Positions 35,350 to 44,154 of a DNA stretch of 64,000 nt are shown here, piece by piece (position 1 is the first letter of the stretch; the number at the start of each line of letters is the position of its first letter). A program made the position numbers and the translations under genes. The notes below the pieces were generated by a model that saw nothing but the letters and a program-made list of their open reading frames with translations, was not told the DNA's origin and did no database searches. The stretch lies in NCBI GenBank assembly GCA_016928395.1, contig JAFGKV010000147.1, positions 1 to 64,000 on the forward strand. The letters are read 5' to 3'. This DNA comes from Candidatus Fermentibacterota bacterium. Its GTDB lineage: Bacteria > JAFGKV01.

Positions 35350-37043
35350 CAGTCGCTCTCGAGCGGATACACCTTCACTTCAACGCGGCGGTTGCGGCGA
35401 TTGTGCTCGGGGTCGCTGGAATTGGTCATCCCGGGTACGGGATTGTCCCACCCATTGCCGATCACCCGGAACTTGTTCGGGTCGAACTTGTAGCGGGCCA
35501 TGATCTCCTTGCGCACGGCGTCAGCCCGGTCATAGGACAGTTGCCTGACCAAGTCCGCGGGCACAATCCCTCTGCGGCTGGCATCAGTGTTGCCTTCGAT
35601 CACGACATAGGCATTGCCGAACTTGCCCGCCAGTTCGCCGATTTCGGCAAGTACCTTGGGGATACTCGGATCATACACTGGATTCAGAGCCGCCCTGTTC
35701 GGTTCGAAGGTGATGATGACGGCCTTGGTGAGAATCTCGCCCGCTTCAGCCTCGGCCGTCTTGAAGAAGGTGGTGGAGCGGAAGGTGGGTTGGGAGAGAT
35801 CGGCGACATCTTTGTACTCCTCAGCCATGCCGGCCAGGATCGACGACGCCTTGACCTTGGCCGGAGCCACCGGAGTCTGGATGGCGCCCAAGGACTGGTA
35901 GATGGTCGAGGCGCGGTTCCATACCACCTCGAAGTTGGCGGGATTCATGGGATCGAGGAAGAAGTTGGCATTTTCTCGGTAGTTGGTGAGATGCGCATCA
36001 CCAGTGGTGATACCGCCATCGCTGCCGATCATGGCCTCGCACTCGTCCGCAGGGATATTGAAAGCCGCCGCCAGTTGTTGCGCCGCGGTGGGTACGTCGC
36101 TGCGCACCCGGTCCATACCCTCGAAGATGCCCCGTATCAGGTTCGCCACGATGTCTGGATGGTCGCGGAAGAAGTCATTACGGACGGCCCAGACATCGGC
36201 GATCAGGTGATTGGCGCTGGCCGTGGTCACGATGAGACGGGTACCAGCCAGCTGCTCCGACACGGTATAGATGTCGGGCGCCCAGCCGACAAAGGCATCA
36301 AAGCTGTCGTCCTGCACGAAGATCTTAGCCGCCGCAGGGGCATCGCCCGCCCAGCGGAAGTCAACCTCGGCCGGGTCGATACCGGCATCGACCAGCAGCG
36401 ACATAATGAAGAAGTGGCTAGGGGAGTTCTGCGCCAGTACCACTTTGCGTTTCTTGCCGGCCTGCATCCTCAGGTCATTGATGGATCGGATATCGCCCCG
36501 GGCAACGATGCCGTCACCGCCGCTGGACCAGTCGATCTGCTGACACACGATGGGCACCGTGCGGGAGTCCTTTATCAGCTCCGGAGCGAATAGTGCGATC
36601 ATGTCCAGAGTGCCCCATAGGATGTGGCTGTGACCGGTGGCGAACAGATCGCGAGCCTTCACCGGATCGTCCACGATGGAGAGTTCCACATAGAAACCGT
36701 ATTTCTGGTAGAAGAGGCTGGCGTCGTTGGGAGCGAGCCCATTGTTGGCAACGATAATCGGTGCCCAACCTGGCCAGATGTTGATCGGGAATCTCACCAC
36801 CATCTTGCCATCACGCATCGGCTTCGCATAGTCGCTCACGCCGGCGACGGGAGGGATTGCGCTCTCACCGATGAGCGATACCGCCTTGTCGCCGGCAAGG
36901 AGTCTCTGCGTGATATCGGAAGCCTTCAGCGACGGTATCGTTGGGGCACCGGTCGGGGCGATCTTGTCCCACCAGCGCCACACACCGAAGATCACGGCCG
37001 CGAGAAGAAGGAAGGTCAGGGCAAACTTGCCACGTCCGGTCAT
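35349..37043 (-). CDS. membrane-anchored ABC substrate-binding protein fused to an OmpA domain
   Basis: The product has 564 residues. Residues ~7-23 ('FALTFLLLAAVIFGVWRWW') look like an uncleaved membrane anchor. Residues ~80-400 are a TauA/SsuA/NMT1-like binding fold ('INIWPGWAPIIVANNGL', 'ATGHSHILWGTLDMIALFAP', 'FVGWAPDIYTVSEQLAGT'). Residues ~443-564 are an OmpA C-terminal domain: 'IEGNTDASRRG' (Asp ~487), 'LSYDRADAVRKEIMARYKFD', 'VIGNGWDNPVPG', 'RRNRRVEVKVYP' (Arg ~552). The two residues that grip diaminopimelate in OmpA are thus present. It should tie the binding domain to the inner membrane and to peptidoglycan. It overlaps the permease and follows PspA by 36 bases. Confidence 0.9.
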   Translation of the reverse strand: MTGRGKFALTFLLLAAVIFGVWRWWDKIAPTGAPTIPSLKASDITQRLLAGDKAVSLIGESAIPPVAGVSDYAKPMRDGKMVVRFPINIWPGWAPIIVANNGLAPNDASLFYQKYGFYVELSIVDDPVKARDLFATGHSHILWGTLDMIALFAPELIKDSRTVPIVCQQIDWSSGGDGIVARGDIRSINDLRMQAGKKRKVVLAQNSPSHFFIMSLLVDAGIDPAEVDFRWAGDAPAAAKIFVQDDSFDAFVGWAPDIYTVSEQLAGTRLIVTTASANHLIADVWAVRNDFFRDHPDIVANLIRGIFEGMDRVRSDVPTAAQQLAAAFNIPADECEAMIGSDGGITTGDAHLTNYRENANFFLDPMNPANFEVVWNRASTIYQSLGAIQTPVAPAKVKASSILAGMAEEYKDVADLSQPTFRSTTFFKTAEAEAGEILTKAVIITFEPNRAALNPVYDPSIPKVLAEIGELAGKFGNAYVVIEGNTDASRRGIVPADLVRQLSYDRADAVRKEIMARYKFDPNKFRVIGNGWDNPVPGMTNSSDPEHNRRNRRVEVKVYPLESD

Positions 37044-37079
37044 TGGGCTACCTCCTAAAAGTGCGGTACGTCGGCGGGG

Positions 37080-37841
37080 CTACTCCGCTATCTTCTGACG
37101 CGTCTCCGGTTGCTCTGGCTGCGCGGCAGTCGTCGCTGCCTCGGGCTGGACCAACCCCGCCTTCTTTCGATATTCCTCGAATAGCATGGCGCCTCGGGCT
37201 CTCCGGGTCTCCTGCTGTTGCTTCACGTTCGAGCCCATCTCCTTGGCGAGATCCAAGGTGGCCCTGATCTGCCCCTCTCCCGAAGCAGCGGACTGGCGAA
37301 GCCTCTGCATGGATTCGCCCATCTCACCCCCCATCATCCCTTGCAGCTCGCCCACGGAGCTCTTCATGAGGCTGGCCAGATTCTCCAGCGATCGTCCCAC
37401 CGCAACCCTGGCTTTCACGTGCTCGAACTCCATCTGAAACTTCTGTACCTCGCGGATGCTCTGGGCGATGATCTGTGTGTTCTGTTTGTACAAATCCTCG
37501 AGATTCTGACGCTGGGCTTCGTTCTCGCGGATCTCCTCCTCGAGATTGGCCAGCGTCTCGGCGTAATGGGCTCCGTTTTCGACGTCGTTGACGTTGGCGG
37601 CCGCCGCAAGCAGGCCCTGCAGCTCCTGACGCTGCCGTTCCTGCCGCTTCACCTGGTCTTTGAGCAAGGCAACCTGCCCGGCGAGTTGCCCGTTGGCATA
37701 GTGGGCCTTGTCGGCCTTGGTGCGAGCGTCGCGAATGCCGCGTTCGATCACCGCCTGGTTGATGGCATCGGTCTCTGTTGCCTTGTCAGCCATCAGGCCC
37801 AGGAAGATGAACACGCGTTTGATGGCGCGAAACAGACCCAT
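37080..37841 (-). CDS. pspA: PspA/IM30 family membrane-remodelling protein
   Basis: The product has 253 residues. It begins 'MGLFRAIKRVFIFLG' (an amphipathic helix) and is nearly all coiled coil from ~25 to ~215, rich in Gln, Glu and Arg ('QIIAQSIREVQKFQMEFEHV'). A disordered Pro/Gln tail ends the chain. This is the PspA/IM30 (Vipp1) layout, though diverged. Members are now grouped with ESCRT-III and form membrane-binding rods or rings. It sits second in the operon, 10 bases after the vWA gene. A PspA relation is by layout and sequence pattern; a generic coiled-coil protein cannot be fully excluded. Confidence 0.78.
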   Translation of the reverse strand: MGLFRAIKRVFIFLGLMADKATETDAINQAVIERGIRDARTKADKAHYANGQLAGQVALLKDQVKRQERQRQELQGLLAAAANVNDVENGAHYAETLANLEEEIRENEAQRQNLEDLYKQNTQIIAQSIREVQKFQMEFEHVKARVAVGRSLENLASLMKSSVGELQGMMGGEMGESMQRLRQSAASGEGQIRATLDLAKEMGSNVKQQQETRRARGAMLFEEYRKKAGLVQPEAATTAAQPEQPETRQKIAE

Positions 37842-37851
37842 GGTCTCCTCC

Positions 37852-38595
37852 TTACTGGGTGTGGAATGAATCGGGCTGCGCCGGCTCCTCTGATTCCAGC
37901 AGGATCTTCTGCTCCATTATGAAAGAAAGCTGATCACTGAGCTGGATTTCGTCGGCCGCAGCAACCACCGTCACATCATGTTGCCGGAGCTCATCAAAGA
38001 GGGCCGCGGCGATGTCAAACGCAATAAAATGAACACCGATGGCGGTAGCCAGCGCTTCGGCCCGCGATTGAATCTGTGGAATCACGGCCTTGGGATCGGG
38101 ACCTGTCGTGTTCATCCCATCGGTGATGACCAGAATGTGATTCCGGGACAAGGGCGAGGCGAGCACCTGTTGCGCCGCCATCTCCAGGGATCTGCCCAAG
38201 GGCGTCGAACCGCGGGGCGTGACCCCGGCGTGGAGCCAGCTCCTCAGGGCAGCCGCGTCGAATGGGCCGAAGGGAACGGCCTCGGCGGCCCCTCCCGATC
38301 GAAACACCACGAGACCGGACCGAACCTGCCGGGGATGGGACGAGCCGGGCCGCGCGTACTCCTCCACGCGGGCCACCACAGAGGCCAAGGCCCTGGCTCC
38401 GATGACGTGCTTCGGGCTGCGTCCCCCTGCGGCGTCGAGCACGGCATCGTCCATGCTGCCGGAGGTGTCGAACACAACGACAAGGTCCAAACCCTCATCG
38501 CTCTGGGGAGGATAAGAATCACCGCATGCCAGTATGACCGAGAGGCCAAGGGTCAAGGGAAGAAGAGCTCTCACGGGTAGGCGGTTCATACTCAC
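37852..38595 (-). CDS. von Willebrand factor A domain lipoprotein
   Basis: The product has ~247 residues. GTG 38595 lies seven bases after AAGGAG; ATG 38589 is also possible. A lipoprotein signal with lipobox 'VILAC' precedes the vWA domain. The metal-site (MIDAS) motif 'VVVFDTSGSMDDAV' is complete, with later Thr in 'VTPRGSTPLGRSLE' and Asp in 'ILVITDGMNTT'. It probably sits in the periplasm on a membrane and binds a partner through Mg2+ or Mn2+. It is the first gene of the seven-gene PspA operon. Confidence 0.88.
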   Translation of the reverse strand: MSMNRLPVRALLPLTLGLSVILACGDSYPPQSDEGLDLVVVFDTSGSMDDAVLDAAGGRSPKHVIGARALASVVARVEEYARPGSSHPRQVRSGLVVFRSGGAAEAVPFGPFDAAALRSWLHAGVTPRGSTPLGRSLEMAAQQVLASPLSRNHILVITDGMNTTGPDPKAVIPQIQSRAEALATAIGVHFIAFDIAAALFDELRQHDVTVVAAADEIQLSDQLSFIMEQKILLESEEPAQPDSFHTQ

Positions 38596-39160
38596 GACCA
38601 CGCTCCTTGCGGCACGTCCCTTTGGGGAAGGGCCGCCACACCTTTCCGTACTTCTGCGCGTAGCGTCCGGTGCGCGCCCAGCGGCTCATCGGCCGCCGAC
38701 ACGCATGGGCTCAACATCTAGAACAAGCTATCGGCAGCGGATGACAGGGTCAAGCCAGCCGTCGCTGCCGCACGGGTCATGGTACCTTCCATTCCGCCGC
38801 GGTATTCACAGGGGCACTTCCGTGGCGGATACACTCGGAGCGAACACCGCCACCACGGGCCGCACTCGCCTCAATCGCCTGGCGTACTTCGTCGCCATCA
38901 CATCGCCAGACTTTGATACGCGATGGTGCAGTTCGGGGCCGTTGGGTCACATCACGATCTTGCGCGGGCTTCATCAACAGCCTCCTTGGTCCGAAGCTCG
39001 CGGGCTCTTGCTTGGCGATATGCGACCCCGCTACATTGTGATGGTCTCAAGATGCTCCGGCGCGACTGCGTACGGGTGTGCATCTTCGCGTTCCCGCCTT
39101 GCCGGCCGTGAAATGGGGATGCCTCTCTTGGGCGCCGACGGCCGAGGAAGAGGATACCTC
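38596..39160. other. 565-base divergent region between the PspA operon and the glycosyltransferase gene
   Basis: A long open frame runs through it in phase with the glycosyltransferase, but it has no family similarity and the transferase has a normal start at 39161. Promoters for both directions must lie here; one minus-strand candidate is listed. No RNA gene was recognised. Confidence 0.55.
38725..38753 (-). promoter_or_regulatory. candidate promoter for the PspA operon
   Basis: On the minus strand TTGACC (38753-38748), 17-base spacer, TAGCTT (38730-38725). Start of transcription would be near 38718, leaving a leader of about 120 bases before the vWA gene. The -35 is good, the -10 weak. Confidence 0.4.
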
Positions 39161-40291
39161 ATGAGAATTGTTGCGGTCAGCACTGCGTATCCGATGCGGG
39201 GCGGCATGGCGCACTACATGGCTCTTCTCTACCGAACCTTGGTGCAGCGCGGGCATGAGGTGCGCGTCATTTCCTTTTCTCGCCAGTATCCGGGGCTGTT
39301 GTTCCCCGGGAAGACTCAGACGGATCTCAGCAGAGACGTGGAGGCTATCCCAAGCGAGGCCGTCCTTGATTCCATCAATCCATTCAGCTGGCTCCGGTCC
39401 GCATCCAGGGCGCGTTCCTTTTCGCCGGATGTTCTCCTTCTTAACTACTGGATGCCGTTCTTCATGCCGGCATACGCGACGGTTGCGTGTCTCGTTCGGT
39501 TGTTCTCGCGGACCAGGGTCATCTTCCTCTGTCACAACATTGTGCCCCACGAACGGCGCCTGGGAGATCGTCTGTTCACGCGGGTAGGCCTGCGGACCGC
39601 CCATGGTTTCGTGGTGCAAACGGAGGCCGTAAGGGATGATCTCCTTCGCGCCAGAGCCGATGCAAAGTACAGGCTCGTATCACTCCCGGCCTTTGACTTG
39701 TTCAAGACCTCGCTTTCTCGAGGGGAGGCCAGGGAGCGGCTCGGGTTGGATCCCAAGGACCGTGTCGTACTGTTTTTTGGCTATGTCCGCCGGTACAAGG
39801 GGCTGGGAGTGCTGCTTCAGGCGATGCGAACCGTTCGAGAATCCATGGCGGTGAAACTGGTCGTGGCCGGCGAGTTCTACGAGGACGTGGTCTCCACCGA
39901 GCGGAGCATCCAGGAACTGGGGATCGCCAAGGACGTGCTCATGTTCGACGAGTATATTCCCAATGAGGATGTCGGAACCTATTTCGCCGCGGCCGATGTA
40001 GTGACGCTGCCGTATCTCTCGGCGACCCAGAGCGGGATACTGCAGATCTCTTACAACTTCGATACGCCAGTCATCGTCTCGGATGTAGGCGGGCTGGCTG
40101 AATCGGTGATCGAGGGAAAGACCGGGTTCGTCGTTCCCCCCGGTGATGGGGCGGCCTTGGCCCAGGCCATTATCCGGTTCTTTCAACGCTCACCCACCGA
40201 GGATTTCGCGGCTCGCGTGCGGGAGTACAAGACGCAGTTTTCGTGGGATCGCATGGCCGAGGCCGTGGAAAGCCTTGCGGCCGACCTGTGA
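39161..40291 (+). CDS. glycosyltransferase family 4 protein
   Basis: The product has 376 residues from ATG 39161 (GAAGAGG upstream), the normal GT4 size. The N-terminal Rossmann half starts 'MRIVAVSTAYPMRGGMAHYM', with Gly-rich donor loop. The C-terminal half shows 'VLFFGYVRRYKGLGVLLQAM' (~205), 'LPYLSATQSGILQISYNFDT' and 'VIVSDVGGLAESVIEGKTG', where the EX7E-type element has been replaced by a Ser/Gln-containing version. It transfers a sugar from a nucleotide donor; acceptor unknown. Its stop codon shares one base with the next start, so the two genes are coupled. Confidence 0.88.
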   Translation: MRIVAVSTAYPMRGGMAHYMALLYRTLVQRGHEVRVISFSRQYPGLLFPGKTQTDLSRDVEAIPSEAVLDSINPFSWLRSASRARSFSPDVLLLNYWMPFFMPAYATVACLVRLFSRTRVIFLCHNIVPHERRLGDRLFTRVGLRTAHGFVVQTEAVRDDLLRARADAKYRLVSLPAFDLFKTSLSRGEARERLGLDPKDRVVLFFGYVRRYKGLGVLLQAMRTVRESMAVKLVVAGEFYEDVVSTERSIQELGIAKDVLMFDEYIPNEDVGTYFAAADVVTLPYLSATQSGILQISYNFDTPVIVSDVGGLAESVIEGKTGFVVPPGDGAALAQAIIRFFQRSPTEDFAARVREYKTQFSWDRMAEAVESLAADL

Positions 40292-43200
40292 TGAGGAGAG
40301 CGGTACAGGCCCGACGATCCGGCCTCCGGCACCCCACTACACTCGTTTTCTGGGCGGCAAGCCTCTTGTCTTTCTGTTCAACCTACGCCACGGTGCGCGG
40401 CCCGGTCCAATGGGCGGTAGAGGATCAGGGCATTGTGTACGCCATCCATGATCGTGGTCTCTATCGCATCGATCCCGATAACCGCACGGTCGGCCAGATA
40501 CCTCTTCCGCCCGAGATTGCTGGCAGTGTGCTGCTCGAGCTGGGGATGTCCGACGGGCTCCTCTGGGTCGCGACCGACAGTGTCATCGCCAATGCCGACG
40601 CTCGATACTATGACTGGGTGGTGTACGGATCCGCGGAAGGTTCTTCTCTGCCGGGATACGCCGGCATGGCGTTCGAGGGAGGATCCGTCTGGGTGGCGGG
40701 TATGCGGTCACTGGGCAGATTCGACCCGTACGCCGAAGAGTGGACTCGGTTTTCCGTGCCCGTGGACAGCCTGACCGACATTGCCTCGTTCAACCGTCAG
40801 ATATGGCTCTCCGCGGGTGGTGGCGTTGTGCGTTTTGATCCGGAGTATGAGAAGATCCGCCTGTATCGATGTGGCGAAGAACTACCGATCCCAGACGTGT
40901 CCTGGTTGCACCGGGTCGGTGACGAGCTATGGGCGATGGGGCCGGCGGGAGCCGCCCGGTATGTGCCTGTTACCGAATCGTGGCAGGCCGTTGCGTGCCA
41001 TCTGGCGCCGTCACAACTTCTGATTCAGGGTTCTCTGGTGTGGTTGATCGGCGGCGGGGGTGTCAGCGTGTACGACTTGGAGAGCCGATCATGTCGCCAA
41101 CCGATGTGGATGAACCGCGTGCAGGGGCGGATTAACGATGGCACTGTCCACGAAGGCAACGTGTATCTGGTCACGGATCAGGCGGTGGTGGTCTACGTTC
41201 CGTCGGGGAATCCCGTGGAACTCAAGGGTGATCTTCGGTTTCCCGGCGAAGTAGATGGGCTGATCAGCCTGCCCCGGCGTGTGACAAGCACGGGCACCCG
41301 CCTGGTCGCACAAGGAGACGATGCCTTCGCGGCGTTTCTCTCCTCGGAGAGCCAGTGGTGGGTGAGCCCCCCGCCCAGCGGCCACCGGCGCGGCTCGGAC
41401 GCGCTGATCCGGCTGGGAGATGGTCTCGAGCTGGGAATGATGACTCCTCCCGTCGTGATTTCCGGATCCTACACCTACCTCTTTCAGTGCACACGGGAGG
41501 CAGGGACCTGGGATATCTCCGACCGTCACCGGGTGCGTCTCTCCGGTCGAAGAGATGCCGCCTCGGCCTTTTATGACAACACGGATCAGTTCTTGGGCGA
41601 TCGGTACGGCATGCAGTGGAAGGGCCCACAAGATGGTTTCTTACGGGAAGTAGGCGCCGGATGGGGAAACGCTGACGCCGAGCTGATGGACCTGCCAGGG
41701 CGTCCGGGGTATTGCGGCGGCCGAGTGTGGGTGGGGCGCGGTGAACGGAGTCCACAGCGGGGCCGGCGTCTCCTCCAGGGGAGGGCATGGGCAGGCCAGC
41801 GGACCACTGCCCACACGGAGGAGTATTTCGAGGGCGGATCGGCGTCATACCGGCTGACTCACGGGCGGATCGTGATCGGCACGGCGAAAGTCTATTTGGA
41901 CGATCAGCCAGTGGATGAAGGCTCATTTACCCTCGACCATACGAGCGGGAGCTTCTTCCTTTCCTTCGCAGAGCGGGATCTTGTCACCCAGGACTCCACG
42001 ATCCGCGTGTCCTATGACTATTGGCTACCGGACGACGCGGAGAAGACGACCCTGGCCAGCCCTCAGCTGGTGGTGAACCACGGGGACCTCTGGACTATGT
42101 CGGTGGGGTCGTTTCACGAGCGGGACGATGGCGTGACGCGATCCCTGCTGTCGGGCGCCCTTCGTTTCCGGTCGACTCCCGACGCACCCCGGTCTACGTG
42201 GGCGGAGGCGGAGCTTCTGGCCGATTCGAAGAGCGGCACAGTTGGATCCCGCGGGTTGCTCTCGGTGGCGGGCGATCGAGTGCAGGCACAGCTGAGCGGG
42301 ATGTCACTTCCGGAGACCATCGAGACCGATGGTCGCACCCTGACCGAGTATGGGGTACTGGAACGGGAAGTGGCGACCTCGGGACGCGCGGAGCCGTGGA
42401 ACGAGCTTCCCGTGTCGTGGCGGGCAGCGTGGCGCCGGGCTGGAGAGCATGAGGGTGTCGAAGGTGGCGGTCGCATCGTCTGGGCCCAGCGAGGGATGCC
42501 CACGTTCAGTGCAGATGTCGCCTCCCGCCGATGGGAGGCAGATACGCTGTGCACCACGTGGCGGAAGATGGAACTCGGTGTCGACTACGAGCCCAGTTCT
42601 CTCCCGGGTTTCGAGAAGGCCCGGGGGCAGGTGTTGGTACGACAGTCCACCGACCGTGAGGGAGATAGATCCACGAGGTTCAGGAGCGGGCTGTCCCGAG
42701 TTCACCTGAGGCCGGCCGGGATCCTCGACCTCTCGCTGTTGGCGTGGGGGCGTCGAAGCGACGATACCACGCCGGGTAGCGCTGCCCGGCTCACGGGGCG
42801 AACCTTCGGGCTTCTGACGGCCACCTCCACCCCCGCTCCCGGCGTCAGCGTCTATGCCAGGGGCGAGGCCGACATCGCTTCGTCGGACTATCGTGCCACC
42901 ACCAAGGATGTCGCTCTGGCTAGGAGCATGCTGGCTTCAGCCACCATACGGCCGGGGCGGGCCCCTGTGGAACTGGAGGGAAGCTACTCCCGCACTCTTT
43001 CCGATGACCTCGACGACGTCGATCGTGGCCATGGCCTGGCAGGAGTGTTGGGCGATGTGGGAGATTCCTGCAGCGTTGGGCAGCAGCGCGGCACGACCCT
43101 CGCGGGCGGACCGCTTCTGTTTCTTCCGTCGCAGAGCACCGTGCGGTTTCGGGCGGTGCGGGTGGAGAGAACGGCTTCTGACTCAGGAGATGCATTCTCG

Positions 43201-43665
43201 TCAACACGCCAAGAAACCTACCAGGTGACTCTTGACATGCGGCCGCTCTCTGCCAGCCGGTGGTTTCTAGAGGGTATCGGTGTGACGACTCACGGCAGCG
43301 GAGGTGAGAGCGACACGTGGACCATTTACGCCCGGTGGGAGCGGAGGTGGATTCCCTCTTTTCTCTCCCGCATTGCGTTCAACGGCACCGTGACCCAAGG
43401 CACCTCGGAAACGTGGTCTTGGTCTCCGAGCCTGTACGTCCAGGTGGAGCCTTCGACAGGATTGGAGGTGCGAGGCGACCTCGCTGCGGGCAGGCGTCGG
43501 GCCGCTGTCGAGGAATCGTTTCTACGAGGATCCTGCCGAGTCGAAGTTCGGTTTCTCAGGGCGTTTCTGGTCCGTGCAGAAGTGAGACCCGAGATTGCCT
43601 TCCCCTCGTCCGGTGGCTCTAGATCTGGCATGACCATCAACCTGAGAGCCGGCGCGACACTCTGA
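40291..43665 (+). CDS. large exported protein: N-terminal beta-propeller, C-terminal probable beta-barrel
   Basis: The product has 1124 residues; ATG 40291 overlaps the transferase stop codon (TGATG). A signal or anchor segment lies near residues 17-33. Residues ~35-350 contain six or seven repeats of the type 'GLLWVATDSVI', 'GSVWVAGMRSLGRFDPYAEE', 'RQIWLSAGGGVVRFDPEYEK', as in two-component-regulator propellers. Residues ~520-600 are beta-rich ('TAKVYLDDQPVDEGSFTLD'). The last ~500 residues alternate Arg/Thr/aromatic strands ('VRFRAVRVERTASDS', 'CRVEVRFLRAFLVRAEVRPE') and could form an outer-membrane barrel. No known family was recognised for the whole. It may work with the glycosyltransferase. 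Confidence 0.7.
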   Translation: MRRAVQARRSGLRHPTTLVFWAASLLSFCSTYATVRGPVQWAVEDQGIVYAIHDRGLYRIDPDNRTVGQIPLPPEIAGSVLLELGMSDGLLWVATDSVIANADARYYDWVVYGSAEGSSLPGYAGMAFEGGSVWVAGMRSLGRFDPYAEEWTRFSVPVDSLTDIASFNRQIWLSAGGGVVRFDPEYEKIRLYRCGEELPIPDVSWLHRVGDELWAMGPAGAARYVPVTESWQAVACHLAPSQLLIQGSLVWLIGGGGVSVYDLESRSCRQPMWMNRVQGRINDGTVHEGNVYLVTDQAVVVYVPSGNPVELKGDLRFPGEVDGLISLPRRVTSTGTRLVAQGDDAFAAFLSSESQWWVSPPPSGHRRGSDALIRLGDGLELGMMTPPVVISGSYTYLFQCTREAGTWDISDRHRVRLSGRRDAASAFYDNTDQFLGDRYGMQWKGPQDGFLREVGAGWGNADAELMDLPGRPGYCGGRVWVGRGERSPQRGRRLLQGRAWAGQRTTAHTEEYFEGGSASYRLTHGRIVIGTAKVYLDDQPVDEGSFTLDHTSGSFFLSFAERDLVTQDSTIRVSYDYWLPDDAEKTTLASPQLVVNHGDLWTMSVGSFHERDDGVTRSLLSGALRFRSTPDAPRSTWAEAELLADSKSGTVGSRGLLSVAGDRVQAQLSGMSLPETIETDGRTLTEYGVLEREVATSGRAEPWNELPVSWRAAWRRAGEHEGVEGGGRIVWAQRGMPTFSADVASRRWEADTLCTTWRKMELGVDYEPSSLPGFEKARGQVLVRQSTDREGDRSTRFRSGLSRVHLRPAGILDLSLLAWGRRSDDTTPGSAARLTGRTFGLLTATSTPAPGVSVYARGEADIASSDYRATTKDVALARSMLASATIRPGRAPVELEGSYSRTLSDDLDDVDRGHGLAGVLGDVGDSCSVGQQRGTTLAGGPLLFLPSQSTVRFRAVRVERTASDSGDAFSSTRQETYQVTLDMRPLSASRWFLEGIGVTTHGSGGESDTWTIYARWERRWIPSFLSRIAFNGTVTQGTSETWSWSPSLYVQVEPSTGLEVRGDLAAGRRRAAVEESFLRGSCRVEVRFLRAFLVRAEVRPEIAFPSSGGSRSGMTINLRAGATL

Positions 43666-44023
43666 CCTTGCGCATCGCCGAAAGGAGCGTCCACCCTGCC
43701 TTCAGTCGTGGCGAACTGACTCGAATCGGGCGCAGCAGTGGCAGAGAGGCCAGAGATCCTTGTACTCTGCCGTATCCTCGGAAGACGTTCAGGCCCGATT
43801 CCTAAACGACAGGTGCGCGTCGATCCCGCTGCAATTTAACGCGGTATACCTGAGAGCCTGCGACGCCCTCCCGACTACGAGAACAGGCGCAACGAAGGAC
43901 GACACGGGGCAATCCAGGCGTGTCGTATGGCAAGGCTGACTGAGGTCACGCCTGCCAAGACGGTGAGTGTCTTGACAGGCGCCGGGATTTGACTGACATT
44001 CGTGTGCACTTCGCAATGCACAT
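43666..44023. other. 358-base gap carrying a tRNA promoter
   Basis: No gene seen on either strand; a minus-strand frame at 43789-44082 overlaps the tRNA and is rejected. The last part contains the candidate promoter at 43972-44000. Confidence 0.55.
43972..44000 (+). promoter_or_regulatory. candidate promoter of tRNA-Pro(GGG)
   Basis: TTGACA (43972-43977), 17-base spacer, GACATT (43995-44000). The -35 is consensus, the -10 weak. The tRNA starts 24 bases after the -10, a usual distance. Confidence 0.45.
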
Positions 44024-44100
44024 CGGGGCGTAGCGCAGCCCGGTAGCGCACTGGCATGGGGGGCCAGTGGTCGCTGGTTCAAATCCAGTCGCCCCGACCA
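44024..44100 (+). tRNA. tRNA-Pro (anticodon GGG)
   Basis: A 77-base cloverleaf with CCA encoded. Acceptor arms CGGGGCG and CGCCCCG pair fully; the anticodon stem CTGGC/GCCAG holds the loop ATGGGGG with anticodon GGG; the T arm contains GGTTCAAATCC. It reads CCC and CCU codons. Confidence 0.95.
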
Positions 44101-44101
44101 A

Positions 44102-44124
44102 GGGCCGGCCGTTGTGGCCGGCCC
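44102..44124 (+). terminator. GC-rich hairpin just after tRNA-Pro
   Basis: GGGCCGGCC (44102-44110) and GGCCGGCCC (44116-44124) form a perfect 9-bp stem with loop GTTGT, one base past the tRNA 3' end. No T-run follows, so it may be a processing or pause signal rather than a full terminator. Confidence 0.5.
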
Positions 44125-44154
44125 ACTTCGTATGAACGCGGCACAGCCACGGTG

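Noticed and set aside
38534-39160. N-terminal extension of the glycosyltransferase by about 209 residues
   Set aside because: No similarity, overlaps the start of the divergent vWA gene, and a normal GT4 start with ribosome-binding site exists at 39161.
43789-44082. 97-codon minus-strand frame over tRNA-Pro
   Set aside because: It runs through the tRNA; tRNA-derived peptides of this kind are a common false call.
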